Positions 19,464-27,567 of a DNA stretch of 64,000 nt are shown piece after piece. Positions within the stretch are counted from its first letter, which is position 1. Every line of letters begins with the position of its first letter. Source of the DNA: Actibacterium sp. MT2.3-13A (GTDB lineage Bacteria; Pseudomonadota; Alphaproteobacteria; Rhodobacterales; Rhodobacteraceae); contig NZ_JAGSOU010000013.1 in NCBI RefSeq assembly GCF_018139985.1, positions 42,359-106,358 of the forward strand, given 5' to 3'. The position numbers and the translations under genes are program-made. Below the pieces are notes generated by a model that made no database searches, was not told the origin of the DNA, and saw nothing but the letters and a program-made list of their open reading frames with translations.

Positions 19464-20591
19464 ATGAACCCCGTTACAGAGGCCGAGCTGGCCGAGGCGG
19501 TGGTCGGCGCGTCCGGCCCCTTGCGGATCATGGGGGGCGGCACGCGCCCCATCGGCAAGCCGGTGGCCGGCGAGCTGCTGTCGGTGGCGGGGCTGCGCGG
19601 CGTCGAGCTTTACGAGCCCGGCGCGCTGACCATCGTGGTCAAGGCCGGCACGCCGCTGGCCGAGGTCGAGGCGGCGCTGGCCGCCGAAGGCCAGCGCCTG
19701 CCGTTCGAGCCGATGGACCATCGGCCGCTGCTGGGCACCGCGGGCGAGCCCACGATCGGGGGCGTGGTGGCTGCGAATGTCTCGGGGCCGCGGCGGATCC
19801 AGGCCGGCGCCTGCCGCGACAGCCTGATCGGCGTTCGGTTCGTCGATGGCCGCGGCGAGGTGATCAAGAATGGCGGGCGGGTGATGAAGAACGTCACCGG
19901 CTATGACCTGGTGAAGCTGATGGCGGGTTCCTACGGCACGCTTGGCGTGCTGAGCGAGCTGTCCTTCAAGGTGCTGCCGGTGCCCGAGGCGGTGGCGGGG
20001 CTGCGGATCGAGGGGCTGAGCGACGAGGCGGCCGTGCGCGCGCTGTCGATGGCGCTGGCCTCGCCCTTCGAGGTGTCGGGGGCGGCGCATGCGCCGGCGG
20101 GCGCGGACGGGACGCCGGTCACGATGATCCGCATCGAGGGCTTCGCGGCCTCGGTCGCCTATCGCGCCGAGGCGCTGAAGGCGCTGCTGGCGCCGTTCGG
20201 CGCGGCCGCGGTGGAGAATGACGCGGCGAAGGTGGTCGCGGACTGGCGCTGGGTGCGCGACGTGGAGGGCTTCGCCGGCCAGACCGGCGATGTGTGGCGG
20301 ATCTCGGTCAAGCCCTCGGACGGGCCGCGCGTGGGCGCCGCGCTGCAGGCGCAGGGGCTGCTCTATGACTGGGGCGGCGGGCTGATCTGGGCACGCGTGG
20401 GCGCGGGGCGGGATATCCGCCCGGCGCTGGCGGGCGTGGGCGGCCATGCCACGCTGATCCGCGCCAGCGAAGAGACCCGCGCCGCGCTGCCGGTGTTCCA
20501 GCCGGAGCCGGCGCCGCTGGCCGCCATTTCCGCCGGGCTGCGGGCGCAGTTCGACCCGCGCGGCATCCTCAACCCCGGACTGATGGGCTGA
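19464..20591 (+). CDS. glcE: Glycolate oxidase subunit GlcE
   Basis: 375-residue FAD-binding protein, shorter than GlcD as expected. It shows the FAD-domain lines RIMGGGTRPIGKP, GTAGEPTIGGVVAANVSGPRRIQAGACRDSLIG and VMKNVTGYDLVKLMAGSYGTLGVL, and closes with FDPRGILNPGLMG. It forms the membrane-linked glycolate oxidase with GlcD and GlcF. Two adjacent ATGs (19461 and 19464) are possible; the second leaves a little more room after the AGAAG motif. glcF begins 4 bases after its stop. Confidence 0.93.
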   Translation: MNPVTEAELAEAVVGASGPLRIMGGGTRPIGKPVAGELLSVAGLRGVELYEPGALTIVVKAGTPLAEVEAALAAEGQRLPFEPMDHRPLLGTAGEPTIGGVVAANVSGPRRIQAGACRDSLIGVRFVDGRGEVIKNGGRVMKNVTGYDLVKLMAGSYGTLGVLSELSFKVLPVPEAVAGLRIEGLSDEAAVRALSMALASPFEVSGAAHAPAGADGTPVTMIRIEGFAASVAYRAEALKALLAPFGAAAVENDAAKVVADWRWVRDVEGFAGQTGDVWRISVKPSDGPRVGAALQAQGLLYDWGGGLIWARVGAGRDIRPALAGVGGHATLIRASEETRAALPVFQPEPAPLAAISAGLRAQFDPRGILNPGLMG

Positions 20592-20595
20592 CCAC

Positions 20596-21891
20596 ATGCA
20601 GACGAATTTCACCGCCGAACAGCTGAAGATTCCGGGCATCGAGCGCTCGAACGAGATCCTGCGCGCCTGCGTGCATTGCGGCTTCTGCACCGCGACCTGC
20701 CCCACCTACCAGGTGCTGGGCGACGAGCTGGACAGCCCCCGCGGCCGCATCTACCTGATCAAGGACATGCTGGAGAGCGGCCGGCCGGCCGATGCCAAGA
20801 CGGTCAAGCATGTCGACCGCTGCCTGTCCTGCCTGGCCTGCATGACGACCTGCCCCTCGGGCGTGCATTACATGCACCTTGTCGATCACGCGCGGGAATA
20901 TATCGAGAAGACCTACAAGCGCCCCTTCCGCGACCGCGCGCTGCGCTGGCTGCTGGCGCGCATCCTGCCCTATCCCAGCCGGTTCCGGCTGGCGCTGCTG
21001 GGCGCCAAGATCGGCCGGCCCTTCGCCTTCCTGATGCCCGACGCGCGGCTCAAGGCGATGCTGGAGATGGCGCCCAAGCGCATCCCGCCGGTCAGCCGCA
21101 ACGACGACGCCCAGGTCTTCCCCGCCATCGGAGAGCGCAAGATGCGCGTCGCGCTGATGACGGGCTGCGCGCAGCGGGCGCTGAACACCGACATCAACGA
21201 CGCCACCATCCGGCTCTTGCGTCGCCTTGGCTGCGACGTGGTGATCGCCAAGGGCATGGGCTGCTGCGGGGCGCTGACCCATCACATGGGCAAGACCGGC
21301 GAATCCCACGCCACGGCGGCGAAGAACATCCGCGCCTGGGCCGCCGAGATGGCGGGCGAGGGGCTGGACGCGGTGGTGATCAACACCTCCGGCTGCGGCA
21401 CCACGGTCAAGGATTACGGCCACATGTTCCGCAACGAGCCGCTGGCCAAGGAGGCCGCCGCCGTGTCCGGGATCGCCATGGACATCTCCGAACTTCTGAT
21501 GAAGCTCGACCTGCCGCAGGGCGCGAATCAGGGCCTGAAGGTGGCCTATCATGCCGCCTGCTCGCTGCAGCACGGCCAGCAGATCAAGACCTATCCCAAG
21601 GACCTGCTGAAACGCGCGGGCTACACCGTGGTTGAGCCCGCCGACAGCCACCTGTGCTGCGGCTCGGCCGGGACCTACAACCTGATGCAGCCTGAGATCT
21701 CGAAGCAGCTGAAAGAGCGCAAGGTGCGCACGCTGGAGGCCAAAGCCCCCGACGTGATCGCCGCCGGCAACATCGGCTGCATGATGCAGATCGGCTCGGG
21801 CACGGAGGTGCCCATCGTGCATACGGTGGAACTGCTGGATTGGGCCACCGGCGGGCCGAAACCCCGCGCAATGGCCGAAGATCAGCCATAA
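20596..21891 (+). CDS. glcF: Glycolate oxidase iron-sulfur subunit GlcF
   Basis: 431-residue protein with two 4Fe-4S ferredoxin motifs near the N-terminus (CVHCGFCTATCPTY and CLSCLACMTTCPSG). Two CCG cysteine-rich domains follow (GCCGALTHHMGKTG; SGCGTTVKDYGH; HAACSLQHGQQI; LCCGSAGTYNL), the usual GlcF layout. It relays electrons from the flavoprotein subunits to the quinone pool at the inner membrane. It is the last gene of glcDEF, with no glcC regulator or malate synthase nearby. Confidence 0.95.
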   Translation: MQTNFTAEQLKIPGIERSNEILRACVHCGFCTATCPTYQVLGDELDSPRGRIYLIKDMLESGRPADAKTVKHVDRCLSCLACMTTCPSGVHYMHLVDHAREYIEKTYKRPFRDRALRWLLARILPYPSRFRLALLGAKIGRPFAFLMPDARLKAMLEMAPKRIPPVSRNDDAQVFPAIGERKMRVALMTGCAQRALNTDINDATIRLLRRLGCDVVIAKGMGCCGALTHHMGKTGESHATAAKNIRAWAAEMAGEGLDAVVINTSGCGTTVKDYGHMFRNEPLAKEAAAVSGIAMDISELLMKLDLPQGANQGLKVAYHAACSLQHGQQIKTYPKDLLKRAGYTVVEPADSHLCCGSAGTYNLMQPEISKQLKERKVRTLEAKAPDVIAAGNIGCMMQIGSGTEVPIVHTVELLDWATGGPKPRAMAEDQP

Positions 21892-21939
21892 TCCTGCCCC
21901 ACCCCGCGGCTAGGCATGTCCCGGAGAGAGGGAGCTGCC

Positions 21940-22758
21940 ATGCTGCGGAAATTGCTGATCGGATTGGTGTTGCTGGCGATCTGGGCCAAGGGCAGCGATG
22001 CCGGCCCCTCGGATCTGCGCGCGCTGGTCACCGGCGACGATGGCCGGGGATGGGAGGCCGTGGGGCGGCTGAACCTCGGGCGCACCGGCTTCTGCACCGG
22101 GGCGCTGATCGCCACCGACCGGGTGCTGACCGCGGCGCATTGCCTCTATGACAAGGCCAGCGGCACCATTCTGCCGCTGGACCAGATCGAGTTCCTGGCC
22201 GGCTGGCGCAATGGCCGGGCCCAGGCCTATCGCGGGGTGCGCCACGCGGTGGTGCATCCGCGCTATGTGTTCGGGCAGGGCGACGACGTGGCCCGCGTCG
22301 CCCACGACCTGGCGCTGCTGGAACTCGACCGCCCGATCCGCCTGCCAGGCATTCAGCCCTTCGCCACCGCCGGACGGCCGCGCATGGGCGACCGGGTCGG
22401 CGTGGTCTCCTACGCGCAGGACCGCTCCGAGGCGCCTTCGCTGCAGGAGAGTTGCCGGGTGCTGGCTGGGCGCGCCGGCATCCTTATGCTGTCCTGCGAT
22501 GTCGATTTCGGCTCTTCCGGGGCGCCGGTGTTCAGCTTTGCGGGGGGCGTGGCGCAGATCGTGTCCGTGGTCACCGCCAAGGCCGAGATCGAGAGCGGCA
22601 AGGTCGCTCTGGGCACCTCGTTGGGCAAGTCCCTGGATCTGCTGCAATCGCGGCTGGCCGAGGGCGAGGGCGTGATCGGGCGCGGCGCGCCGAGCACGAT
22701 CCGCCGCTTCGGGCAGGGCGGCGCAGAGGCCGGCGGGGCCAAGTTCATCCGCCCCTGA
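21940..22758 (+). CDS. Secreted trypsin-like serine protease
   Basis: 272-residue S1-type protease with an N-terminal signal peptide (LRKLLIGLVLLAIWAKGSDA). The catalytic triad is visible: His in LTAAHCLYD, Asp in HDLALLELD and Ser in DFGSSGAPVF. Cysteines around the His and Ser loops suggest disulfides, so it works in the periplasm or outside. Its substrate is unknown. GAGAGAGGGA precedes the ATG at 21940; an upstream in-frame ATG at 21916 would spoil the signal peptide. Confidence 0.87.
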   Translation: MLRKLLIGLVLLAIWAKGSDAGPSDLRALVTGDDGRGWEAVGRLNLGRTGFCTGALIATDRVLTAAHCLYDKASGTILPLDQIEFLAGWRNGRAQAYRGVRHAVVHPRYVFGQGDDVARVAHDLALLELDRPIRLPGIQPFATAGRPRMGDRVGVVSYAQDRSEAPSLQESCRVLAGRAGILMLSCDVDFGSSGAPVFSFAGGVAQIVSVVTAKAEIESGKVALGTSLGKSLDLLQSRLAEGEGVIGRGAPSTIRRFGQGGAEAGGAKFIRP

Positions 22759-22762
22759 AGGT

Positions 22763-22791
22763 CTTGAAAGCCGGGTTTTGTCTTCCCACAT
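22763..22791 (+). promoter_or_regulatory. Sigma32-like heat-shock promoter for hsp20
   Basis: CTTGAAA at 22763-22769, a 15-base spacer, and CCCACAT at 22785-22791. The upstream element is perfect for RpoH-type promoters and the downstream one is close to CCCCAT. It would give a leader of about 90 bases that includes the thermometer. Confidence 0.6.
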
Positions 22792-22824
22792 CGCCAGATG
22801 CGGATGCCTGCAACAGGGTCCGTT

Positions 22825-22885
22825 TTGACGTCAACGCCCGTCCCTTCGGGAGGGCCCGGAGACATCGCTCGATGGAGGATGAATC
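22825..22885 (+). promoter_or_regulatory. ROSE-like RNA thermometer in the hsp20 leader
   Basis: Three consecutive foldable pieces precede the start codon: a TTGACGTCAA dyad (22825-22834); a hairpin GCCC-G-TCCC-TTC-GGGA-GGGC with one bulged G (22836-22855); and CATC-G-CTC-GATG-GAG-GATG (22863-22881), in which CTC and CATC pair with the GGAGGA Shine-Dalgarno and a G bulges out. The TCGCT before it matches the UYGCU box of ROSE thermometers, which free the ribosome-binding site on heating. Confidence 0.65.
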
Positions 22886-23356
22886 ATGCGTAATTTCGAC
22901 CTTTCCCCGCTTTACCGCGCCACTGTCGGCTTCGACCGCGTGGCAGACCTGATGGACCGCGTCCTGACCCAGGACCTGCCGCAGCCGAGCTACCCGCCCT
23001 ACAATATCGAAAAGACCTCCGAGAACGGCTATCGCATCTCGATCGCGGTCGCCGGTTTCACCGGCGACGAACTGTCGGTCGAGGTCCGGGAAAACGCCCT
23101 GATCATCGCCGCCCGCAAGGCGCGCGAGGAAGAGGAGCGCTCCTATCTGCATCGCGGCATCGCCACCCGCGCGTTCGAGCGCCGCTTCCACCTGGCTGAT
23201 CACCTGAGGGTGACCGGCGCCACCCATGCCGACGGCATGCTGCATATCGACCTGGTGCGCGAGGTGCCCGAGGCGCTGAAGCCGCGCCGGATCGAGATCG
23301 CCCGCGGCGCCGCGGTCGAGGCCAAGGCGGTGGAGGCCCCGTCTGAGGAGGCATAA
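22886..23356 (+). CDS. Small heat-shock protein Hsp20 (IbpA-like)
   Basis: 156-residue small heat-shock protein. The alpha-crystallin domain spans about residues 35-130 (YNIEKTSENGYRISIAVAGFTGDELSVEV; RAFERRFHLADHLRVTGATHADGMLHIDL). The N-terminal DRVADLMDRVL and the C-terminal PRRIEI resemble IbpA-type holdases, which bind unfolding proteins in the cytoplasm. It has its own sigma32-like promoter and a ROSE-like leader, so both transcription and translation should be heat-controlled. It is a single gene ending in an intrinsic terminator. Confidence 0.94.
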   Translation: MRNFDLSPLYRATVGFDRVADLMDRVLTQDLPQPSYPPYNIEKTSENGYRISIAVAGFTGDELSVEVRENALIIAARKAREEEERSYLHRGIATRAFERRFHLADHLRVTGATHADGMLHIDLVREVPEALKPRRIEIARGAAVEAKAVEAPSEEA

Positions 23357-23378
23357 GCCCCCAGCGGCCGAAATGACG

Positions 23379-23409
23379 AAGGCGCGGCGGCCTCGGCCCC
23401 GCGCCTTTT
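23379..23409 (+). terminator. Intrinsic terminator after hsp20
   Basis: A 9-bp stem AAGGCGCGG / CCGCGCCTT with an 11-base loop, ending in TTTT, 22 bases after the hsp20 stop codon. Confidence 0.75.
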
Positions 23410-23456
23410 CCGTGTCCTGCCGGGCGACCTGTTGTCAGCCCCGCGCGCCCAAGGGA

Positions 23457-23492
23457 CGAACGCCCGGCCGAGGTTTCGCGGCCGAGCGTTCG
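23457..23492. terminator. Strong hairpin after gabD
   Basis: A 14-bp stem with one mismatch (CGAACGC...GCGTTCG outer, CGGCCG inner) and an 8-base loop, between the convergent hsp20 and gabD genes. No T tract follows on the minus side. It is probably a terminator or 3'-end stabiliser for gabD. Confidence 0.45.
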
Positions 23493-23534
23493 GGATGCGT
23501 TTCGCAGAAGATGCGGTTGGGCGGATCAGACGCT

Positions 23535-25007
23535 TCAGACGCTGAGGCAGATGTATTTCATCTCCATGTATTCCTCGATCCCGTGGCTGGAGCCCTCGCG
23601 CCCCAGGCCCGACTGCTTGACGCCGCCGAAGGGGGCGACCTCGGTCGAGATCAGGCCGGTGTTGACGCCGACCATACCGTATTCCAGAGCCTCGGCGACC
23701 TTGGTCACGCGGCTGATGTCCTTGGCGTAGAAATAGGAGGCGAGGCCGAAGATCGTGTCGTTGGCCAGCTCGATCACCTCGTCCTCGTCCTTGAACTTGA
23801 ACAGCGGCGCCAGCGGACCGAAGGTCTCGTCCTGCGAGAACGCCATATCGCGGGTCGCGCCGGTGACGATGGTCGGCTCGAAGAACGTGCCGTCGTTGCC
23901 CATGCGCTTGCCGCCCAGCACGACCTTGGCGCCCTTGGCCGTCGCGTCGGCGATATGCTCCTCGACCTTGGCGACCGCGCTGTCGGTGATCAGCGGGCCG
24001 AGGTCGGTGCCCTCTTCCAGCCCGTCGCCCACGCGCAGCTTTGCCACCGCGGCCGACAGTTTCTCGGCGAAGGCGTCATAGACCCCTTCCTGCACATAGA
24101 TGCGGTTGGCGCAGACGCAGGTCTGGCCGTTGTTGCGGAACTTGCAGATGATCGCGCCCTTCACCGCCTCGTCGAGATCGGCGTCGTCGAACACGATGAA
24201 GGGCGCGTTGCCGCCCAGCTCCATCGAGCATTTCTTGACCTGGTCGGCGGCCTGGCGCAGCAGGATGCGCCCGACCTCGGTCGAGCCGGTGAAGGTCAGC
24301 TTGCGGATGATCGGGTTCTCGCAGAATTCCTTGCCGATGTCCGAGGAACGGGTCGAGGGGATGATCGACAGCACGCCCTTGGGCAGGCCTGCGCGGTCGG
24401 CCAGCACCCCCAGCGCCAGCGCCGACAGCGGCGTCTCGGCGGCGGGGCGGGCGACGAAGGCGCAGCCGGCGGCCAGCGCCGGGCCCGCCTTGCGGGTGAT
24501 CATCGCGTTGGGGAAGTTCCACGGCGTGATCGAGGCGGCGACCCCGATCGGCTGGCGGATCACGGTGATGCGCTTGTCCGGGGCATGGCCGGGGATGGTC
24601 TCGCCATAGACGCGCTTGGCCTCTTCGGCGAACCACTCGATGAACGACGCGCCATAGGCGATCTCGCCCTTCGCCTCGGCCAGCGGCTTGCCCATCTCGG
24701 CGGTCAGGATGGTGGCCAGGTCGTCCTGGTGCGCCATCATCAGCTCGTACCAGCGGCGCAGGATATTGGCGCGCTCCTTGGCGGCGCGGGCGGCCCATTC
24801 CTTCTGCGCGACCTGCGCGGCGGCGATGGCGCGGGCGGTCTCGGCCCGGCTCAGGTCGGGGATCGAGCAGATCACGTCGCCGCGCGCGGGGTTGGTGACG
24901 TCAAACGTGGCGCCGTCGTCGGCGTCCACCCATTCCCCGGCGACATAGGCCCTGGTGGCCAAGAGGTCGGGATCTTTCAGGCGGGCGCGGAGATCGGTTG
25001 CAGGCAT
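23535..25007 (-). CDS. gabD: NAD(P)-dependent succinate-semialdehyde dehydrogenase
   Basis: 490-residue aldehyde dehydrogenase closest in pattern to GabD. The catalytic Cys lies in NNGQTCVCANRIYV, the general-base Glu in CSMELGGNAPFIVF, and the cofactor loop in FTGSTEVGRIL. The N-terminal PWNFPNAMITRKAGPAL and C-terminal GGVKQSGLGREGS are typical. It would oxidise succinate semialdehyde to succinate at the end of GABA degradation, though no GABA transaminase is nearby. GGAGGAAA precedes the ATG at 25007. It is divergent from the alpha/beta hydrolase gene. Confidence 0.88.
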   Translation of the reverse strand: MPATDLRARLKDPDLLATRAYVAGEWVDADDGATFDVTNPARGDVICSIPDLSRAETARAIAAAQVAQKEWAARAAKERANILRRWYELMMAHQDDLATILTAEMGKPLAEAKGEIAYGASFIEWFAEEAKRVYGETIPGHAPDKRITVIRQPIGVAASITPWNFPNAMITRKAGPALAAGCAFVARPAAETPLSALALGVLADRAGLPKGVLSIIPSTRSSDIGKEFCENPIIRKLTFTGSTEVGRILLRQAADQVKKCSMELGGNAPFIVFDDADLDEAVKGAIICKFRNNGQTCVCANRIYVQEGVYDAFAEKLSAAVAKLRVGDGLEEGTDLGPLITDSAVAKVEEHIADATAKGAKVVLGGKRMGNDGTFFEPTIVTGATRDMAFSQDETFGPLAPLFKFKDEDEVIELANDTIFGLASYFYAKDISRVTKVAEALEYGMVGVNTGLISTEVAPFGGVKQSGLGREGSSHGIEEYMEMKYICLSV

Positions 25008-25067
25008 CGGGCTTTCCTCCCATAAGTTTTGGCATAGGGAAATCATGCGGCGGGAGGGATGTCCAGC

Positions 25068-25871
25068 ATGTCGGAACAGATCGATTGGGATGATGCCTAT
25101 GCGAACATGCCCTACATCCCCGACGGCCAATCCTACCCGGCGCGCTGGGCCGAGGCGGCGGCGGTGTTCCGGGCACAGGCCCGGGCCGAGTTGGACCTGC
25201 CCTATGGCGATCACCCGCGCCAGCGCTTCGACCTGTTCCACCCCGAGGGCGAGGCGCGCGGGCTCGTGGTGTTCATCCACGGCGGCTACTGGCTGAAATT
25301 CGACAAATCTCTCTGGTCGCATCTGGCGGCGGGCGCGCTGGCGCGCGGCTGGGCGGTGGCCATGCCCTCCTACCGGCTTGCACCGGAGGTGAGGATTGCC
25401 GACATCACGCAGGATGTGCGTGACGCCCTCGTCGCCATCGCCGGGCGGGTGGCCGGGCCGATCGCGGTCACGGGCCATTCCGCCGGCGGCCACCTGACCG
25501 CGCGGATGCTCTGCCCGGATGTGGCGCTGCCCGAGGCCGTCGCCGCGCGGCTGGTCCGCGCCCTGCCGATTTCGCCTGTCACCGACCTGCGCCCGCTGCT
25601 GAAGACGGCGATGAACGACGATTTCAGGTTGGACGATGCCGCCGCCGCGGCCGAGAGCCCCGCGCTCTGCCCCGCGCCGCGCCCGGTGCCGGTTACGGTC
25701 TGGGTCGGCGGCGCCGAACGCCCGGTCTTCCTCGATCAGGCGCGCTGGCTGGCCGATGCCTGGCCGGGTGCCGGGCTGCACATCGCCCCCGGCCTGAACC
25801 ATTTCACCGTGATCGAAGGGCTGACCGCAGCCGACAGCCTGCTGACGCGGGACCTGCTCGACGGGCTATAG
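25068..25871 (+). CDS. Alpha/beta hydrolase, kynurenine formamidase-like
   Basis: 267-residue alpha/beta hydrolase. It carries HGGYW (oxyanion-hole motif HGGxW typical of bacterial/animal arylformamidases), the nucleophile elbow GHSAGGHL, and a C-terminal Asp/His pair (the His in LNHFTVIEGL). The pattern suggests an N-formylkynurenine formamidase or related carboxylesterase. No tryptophan dioxygenase or kynureninase gene is adjacent, so the substrate remains open. GGGAGGG is 9 bases before the ATG at 25068; the ATG at 25059 is too close to it. It overlaps the convergent next gene by 6 bases. Confidence 0.78.
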   Translation: MSEQIDWDDAYANMPYIPDGQSYPARWAEAAAVFRAQARAELDLPYGDHPRQRFDLFHPEGEARGLVVFIHGGYWLKFDKSLWSHLAAGALARGWAVAMPSYRLAPEVRIADITQDVRDALVAIAGRVAGPIAVTGHSAGGHLTARMLCPDVALPEAVAARLVRALPISPVTDLRPLLKTAMNDDFRLDDAAAAAESPALCPAPRPVPVTVWVGGAERPVFLDQARWLADAWPGAGLHIAPGLNHFTVIEGLTAADSLLTRDLLDGL

Positions 25872-26423
25872 GCCGAAGGCGCCCAAGCCCTCGAAGTCGA
25901 TCGCTTCCAGCACCGGCAGCATCACCGCCACATCCGCGCCGCTGGCCTGCACCAGCACGCGCCCGTTGATCAGCCCGGTCAGCTCGCCGTCCTGATCGAG
26001 GAATTTTTGCCGCCCGACGCGGATGATCCGACCCGAGGCGGCCATGATCATCGGATTGGCGAACATCCCCGCCATGGCCGCGACCATCGGGGTGTCCGCC
26101 ATCAACGTGACGGTGAAGCGGGCTTCGGCGCCGGTATATTCCGCCTCCGCCCCGGTGCCGCCGCCGAACATCGCCATGCCGGCGCTCATCTCGGTGTTCA
26201 CTTCGCGGCTCCAGCCCTCGGGCGGGGGCGGCAGGAAACCCGCCAGCCCCTCGGTCTTCATCGCCTGCAACAGCTGCCGGGCGAAGGCGATCTCCTCCAG
26301 CGCATATTGCACGTCGCCCGCCTCGTAAGCCTCGATGGCGCTTTTCAGCGTGTCGGTGACATCGTCGGCCTGGGCCGACAGGGGCAGCGCGGTGAGCGCC
26401 GCGGAAAGGAAAATGCGTTTCAT
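25866..26423 (-). CDS. Uncharacterised periplasmic protein
   Basis: 185-residue protein with a clear signal peptide (KRIFLSAALTALPLSAQADD, cleavage likely after Ala-Gln-Ala). The mature part begins with a helical, repeat-like segment (TLKSAIEAYEAGDVQYALEEIAFARQLL) and then a predicted beta-rich region (EAEYTGAEARFTVTLMADTPMVAAM; GRIIRVGRQKFLDQDGEL). I do not recognise a named family with confidence. GGAG precedes the ATG at 26423 at normal spacing. It stands between a convergent hydrolase and the P1 peptidase gene upstream on the same strand. Confidence 0.7.
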   Translation of the reverse strand: MKRIFLSAALTALPLSAQADDVTDTLKSAIEAYEAGDVQYALEEIAFARQLLQAMKTEGLAGFLPPPPEGWSREVNTEMSAGMAMFGGGTGAEAEYTGAEARFTVTLMADTPMVAAMAGMFANPMIMAASGRIIRVGRQKFLDQDGELTGLINGRVLVQASGADVAVMLPVLEAIDFEGLGAFGL

Positions 26424-26475
26424 GAAAAGGCTCCGCTTGGATGCAATGCCACAGTAGCAGCGGCGGCGGCGCGGC

Positions 26476-27471
26476 TCAATTCTCCGGCGGGTCGAACCTC
26501 TCCTGCCAGCAGGGCAGGCGGTCGCCCGGCGCGGGGCGCGCATGATAGACCCCGCGCGCGATGGCGCGGGCCAGGCAACAGGCCGCCGCATGGCCCAGCC
26601 GCAGCGCCTCGAGATCGTCAGGCAGCGCCCGGGCGCCGGTCGCCGCGGCGAAGACTAGATCGCCGTCAAAGGGGGTGTGGCTGGGCAGGATCGCCCGCGC
26701 CATGCCGTCATGCGCCGCCACCGCCAGCCGCGTCGCCTGCGCCTGGGTCAGCTGCGCGTCGGTGGCCACGATGGCGATGGTCGTGGCCGCGCCCTGGTGC
26801 AGCTTGAGGCGCGGCTCCTGCGTCGCATCGTGCCGCCCCGGGCCCAACCCGCCGAACTCGCCCCCCATCTCGTAGGGCGCGGCCCAGAATTCCGGCCCCT
26901 TGCCCATGACGACCGAACCGAGCGCGTTGACCGCCACCAGCGCCCCCACCGTGATCCCGCTCTCCAGCAGCACCGAGGCTGATCCAAGGCCGCCCTTCAG
27001 CCCGGCCGTGGTCGCCCCCATCCCCGCGCCCTTGGAGCCCAGCGCGAAGACCTCGCTGGCCTGGTCCAGCGCCTCCGCGCCCAAAGCCTTGTAGGGGTTC
27101 TCGGCCCAGTCCTTGTCGCCGCCGTTGAGCAGGTCGAACAGGATCGCGCCGGGCACGATCGGCACGCGCTGGTCGCCCACGGCGAAGCCGCGCCCCTGCG
27201 CGCGCAGCCCGTCTGCCACCCCCGAGGCCGCGTCGAGACCGAAGGCCGAGCCCCCCGACAGCACCAGCGCATCCACCTCCTGCACCAGCTTGTCCGGCGC
27301 CAGCAGGTCGGTCTCCCGCGTGCCCGGTGCGCCGCCCATCACATGCACCCCGGCCACGAAAGGCGCCTCACCCACCAACACGCTGACGCCGGTCTTGATC
27401 CCGGCATCCTCGGCATTGCCCACCTTCAGCCCTGCCACGTCGGTGATCAGGTTGCGCGCGCCCGGCTTCAT
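26476..27471 (-). CDS. P1 family (DmpA-like, S58) aminopeptidase
   Basis: 331-residue protein of the DmpA/peptidase family S58, Ntn-fold enzymes that cleave themselves to expose an N-terminal Ser. Conserved lines include LITDVAGLKVGNAED, GGAPGTRETDLL, LSGGSAFGLDAASGV and VPIVPGAILFDL. The probable autocleavage site is the Gly-Ser in VAVNALGSVVM. Relatives release N-terminal residues from peptides or beta-peptides. The start at 27471 is preceded by the tail of a dispersed repeat reading AAGAAGGA, which appears to serve as ribosome-binding site. It follows the SDR gene on the same strand. Confidence 0.88.
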   Translation of the reverse strand: MKPGARNLITDVAGLKVGNAEDAGIKTGVSVLVGEAPFVAGVHVMGGAPGTRETDLLAPDKLVQEVDALVLSGGSAFGLDAASGVADGLRAQGRGFAVGDQRVPIVPGAILFDLLNGGDKDWAENPYKALGAEALDQASEVFALGSKGAGMGATTAGLKGGLGSASVLLESGITVGALVAVNALGSVVMGKGPEFWAAPYEMGGEFGGLGPGRHDATQEPRLKLHQGAATTIAIVATDAQLTQAQATRLAVAAHDGMARAILPSHTPFDGDLVFAAATGARALPDDLEALRLGHAAACCLARAIARGVYHARPAPGDRLPCWQERFDPPEN

Positions 27472-27481
27472 CGAACTATCC

Positions 27482-27502
27482 TTCTTCTTGGTGAAAATAC
27501 TC
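27482..27502 (-). repeat. Dispersed repeat type 1, copy d
   Basis: GAGTATTT-N3-CCAAGAAGAA (N3 = TCA), read on the minus strand, 10 bases before the P1 peptidase ATG. Its AAGAAG tail plus the following GGA forms the apparent Shine-Dalgarno sequence. Confidence 0.85.
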
Positions 27503-27567
27503 CTGGAGGGGGGCATTGGCGCAGCATTGGTCCGAGCGTCAATGGCGACGGGCAGCCCCCCGGCCGC

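Noticed and set aside
22858..22885. Start of hsp20 at the ATG at 22872
   Set aside because: It is out of frame with the Hsp20 domain and precedes the ribosome-binding site GGAGGA, which fits the ATG at 22886.
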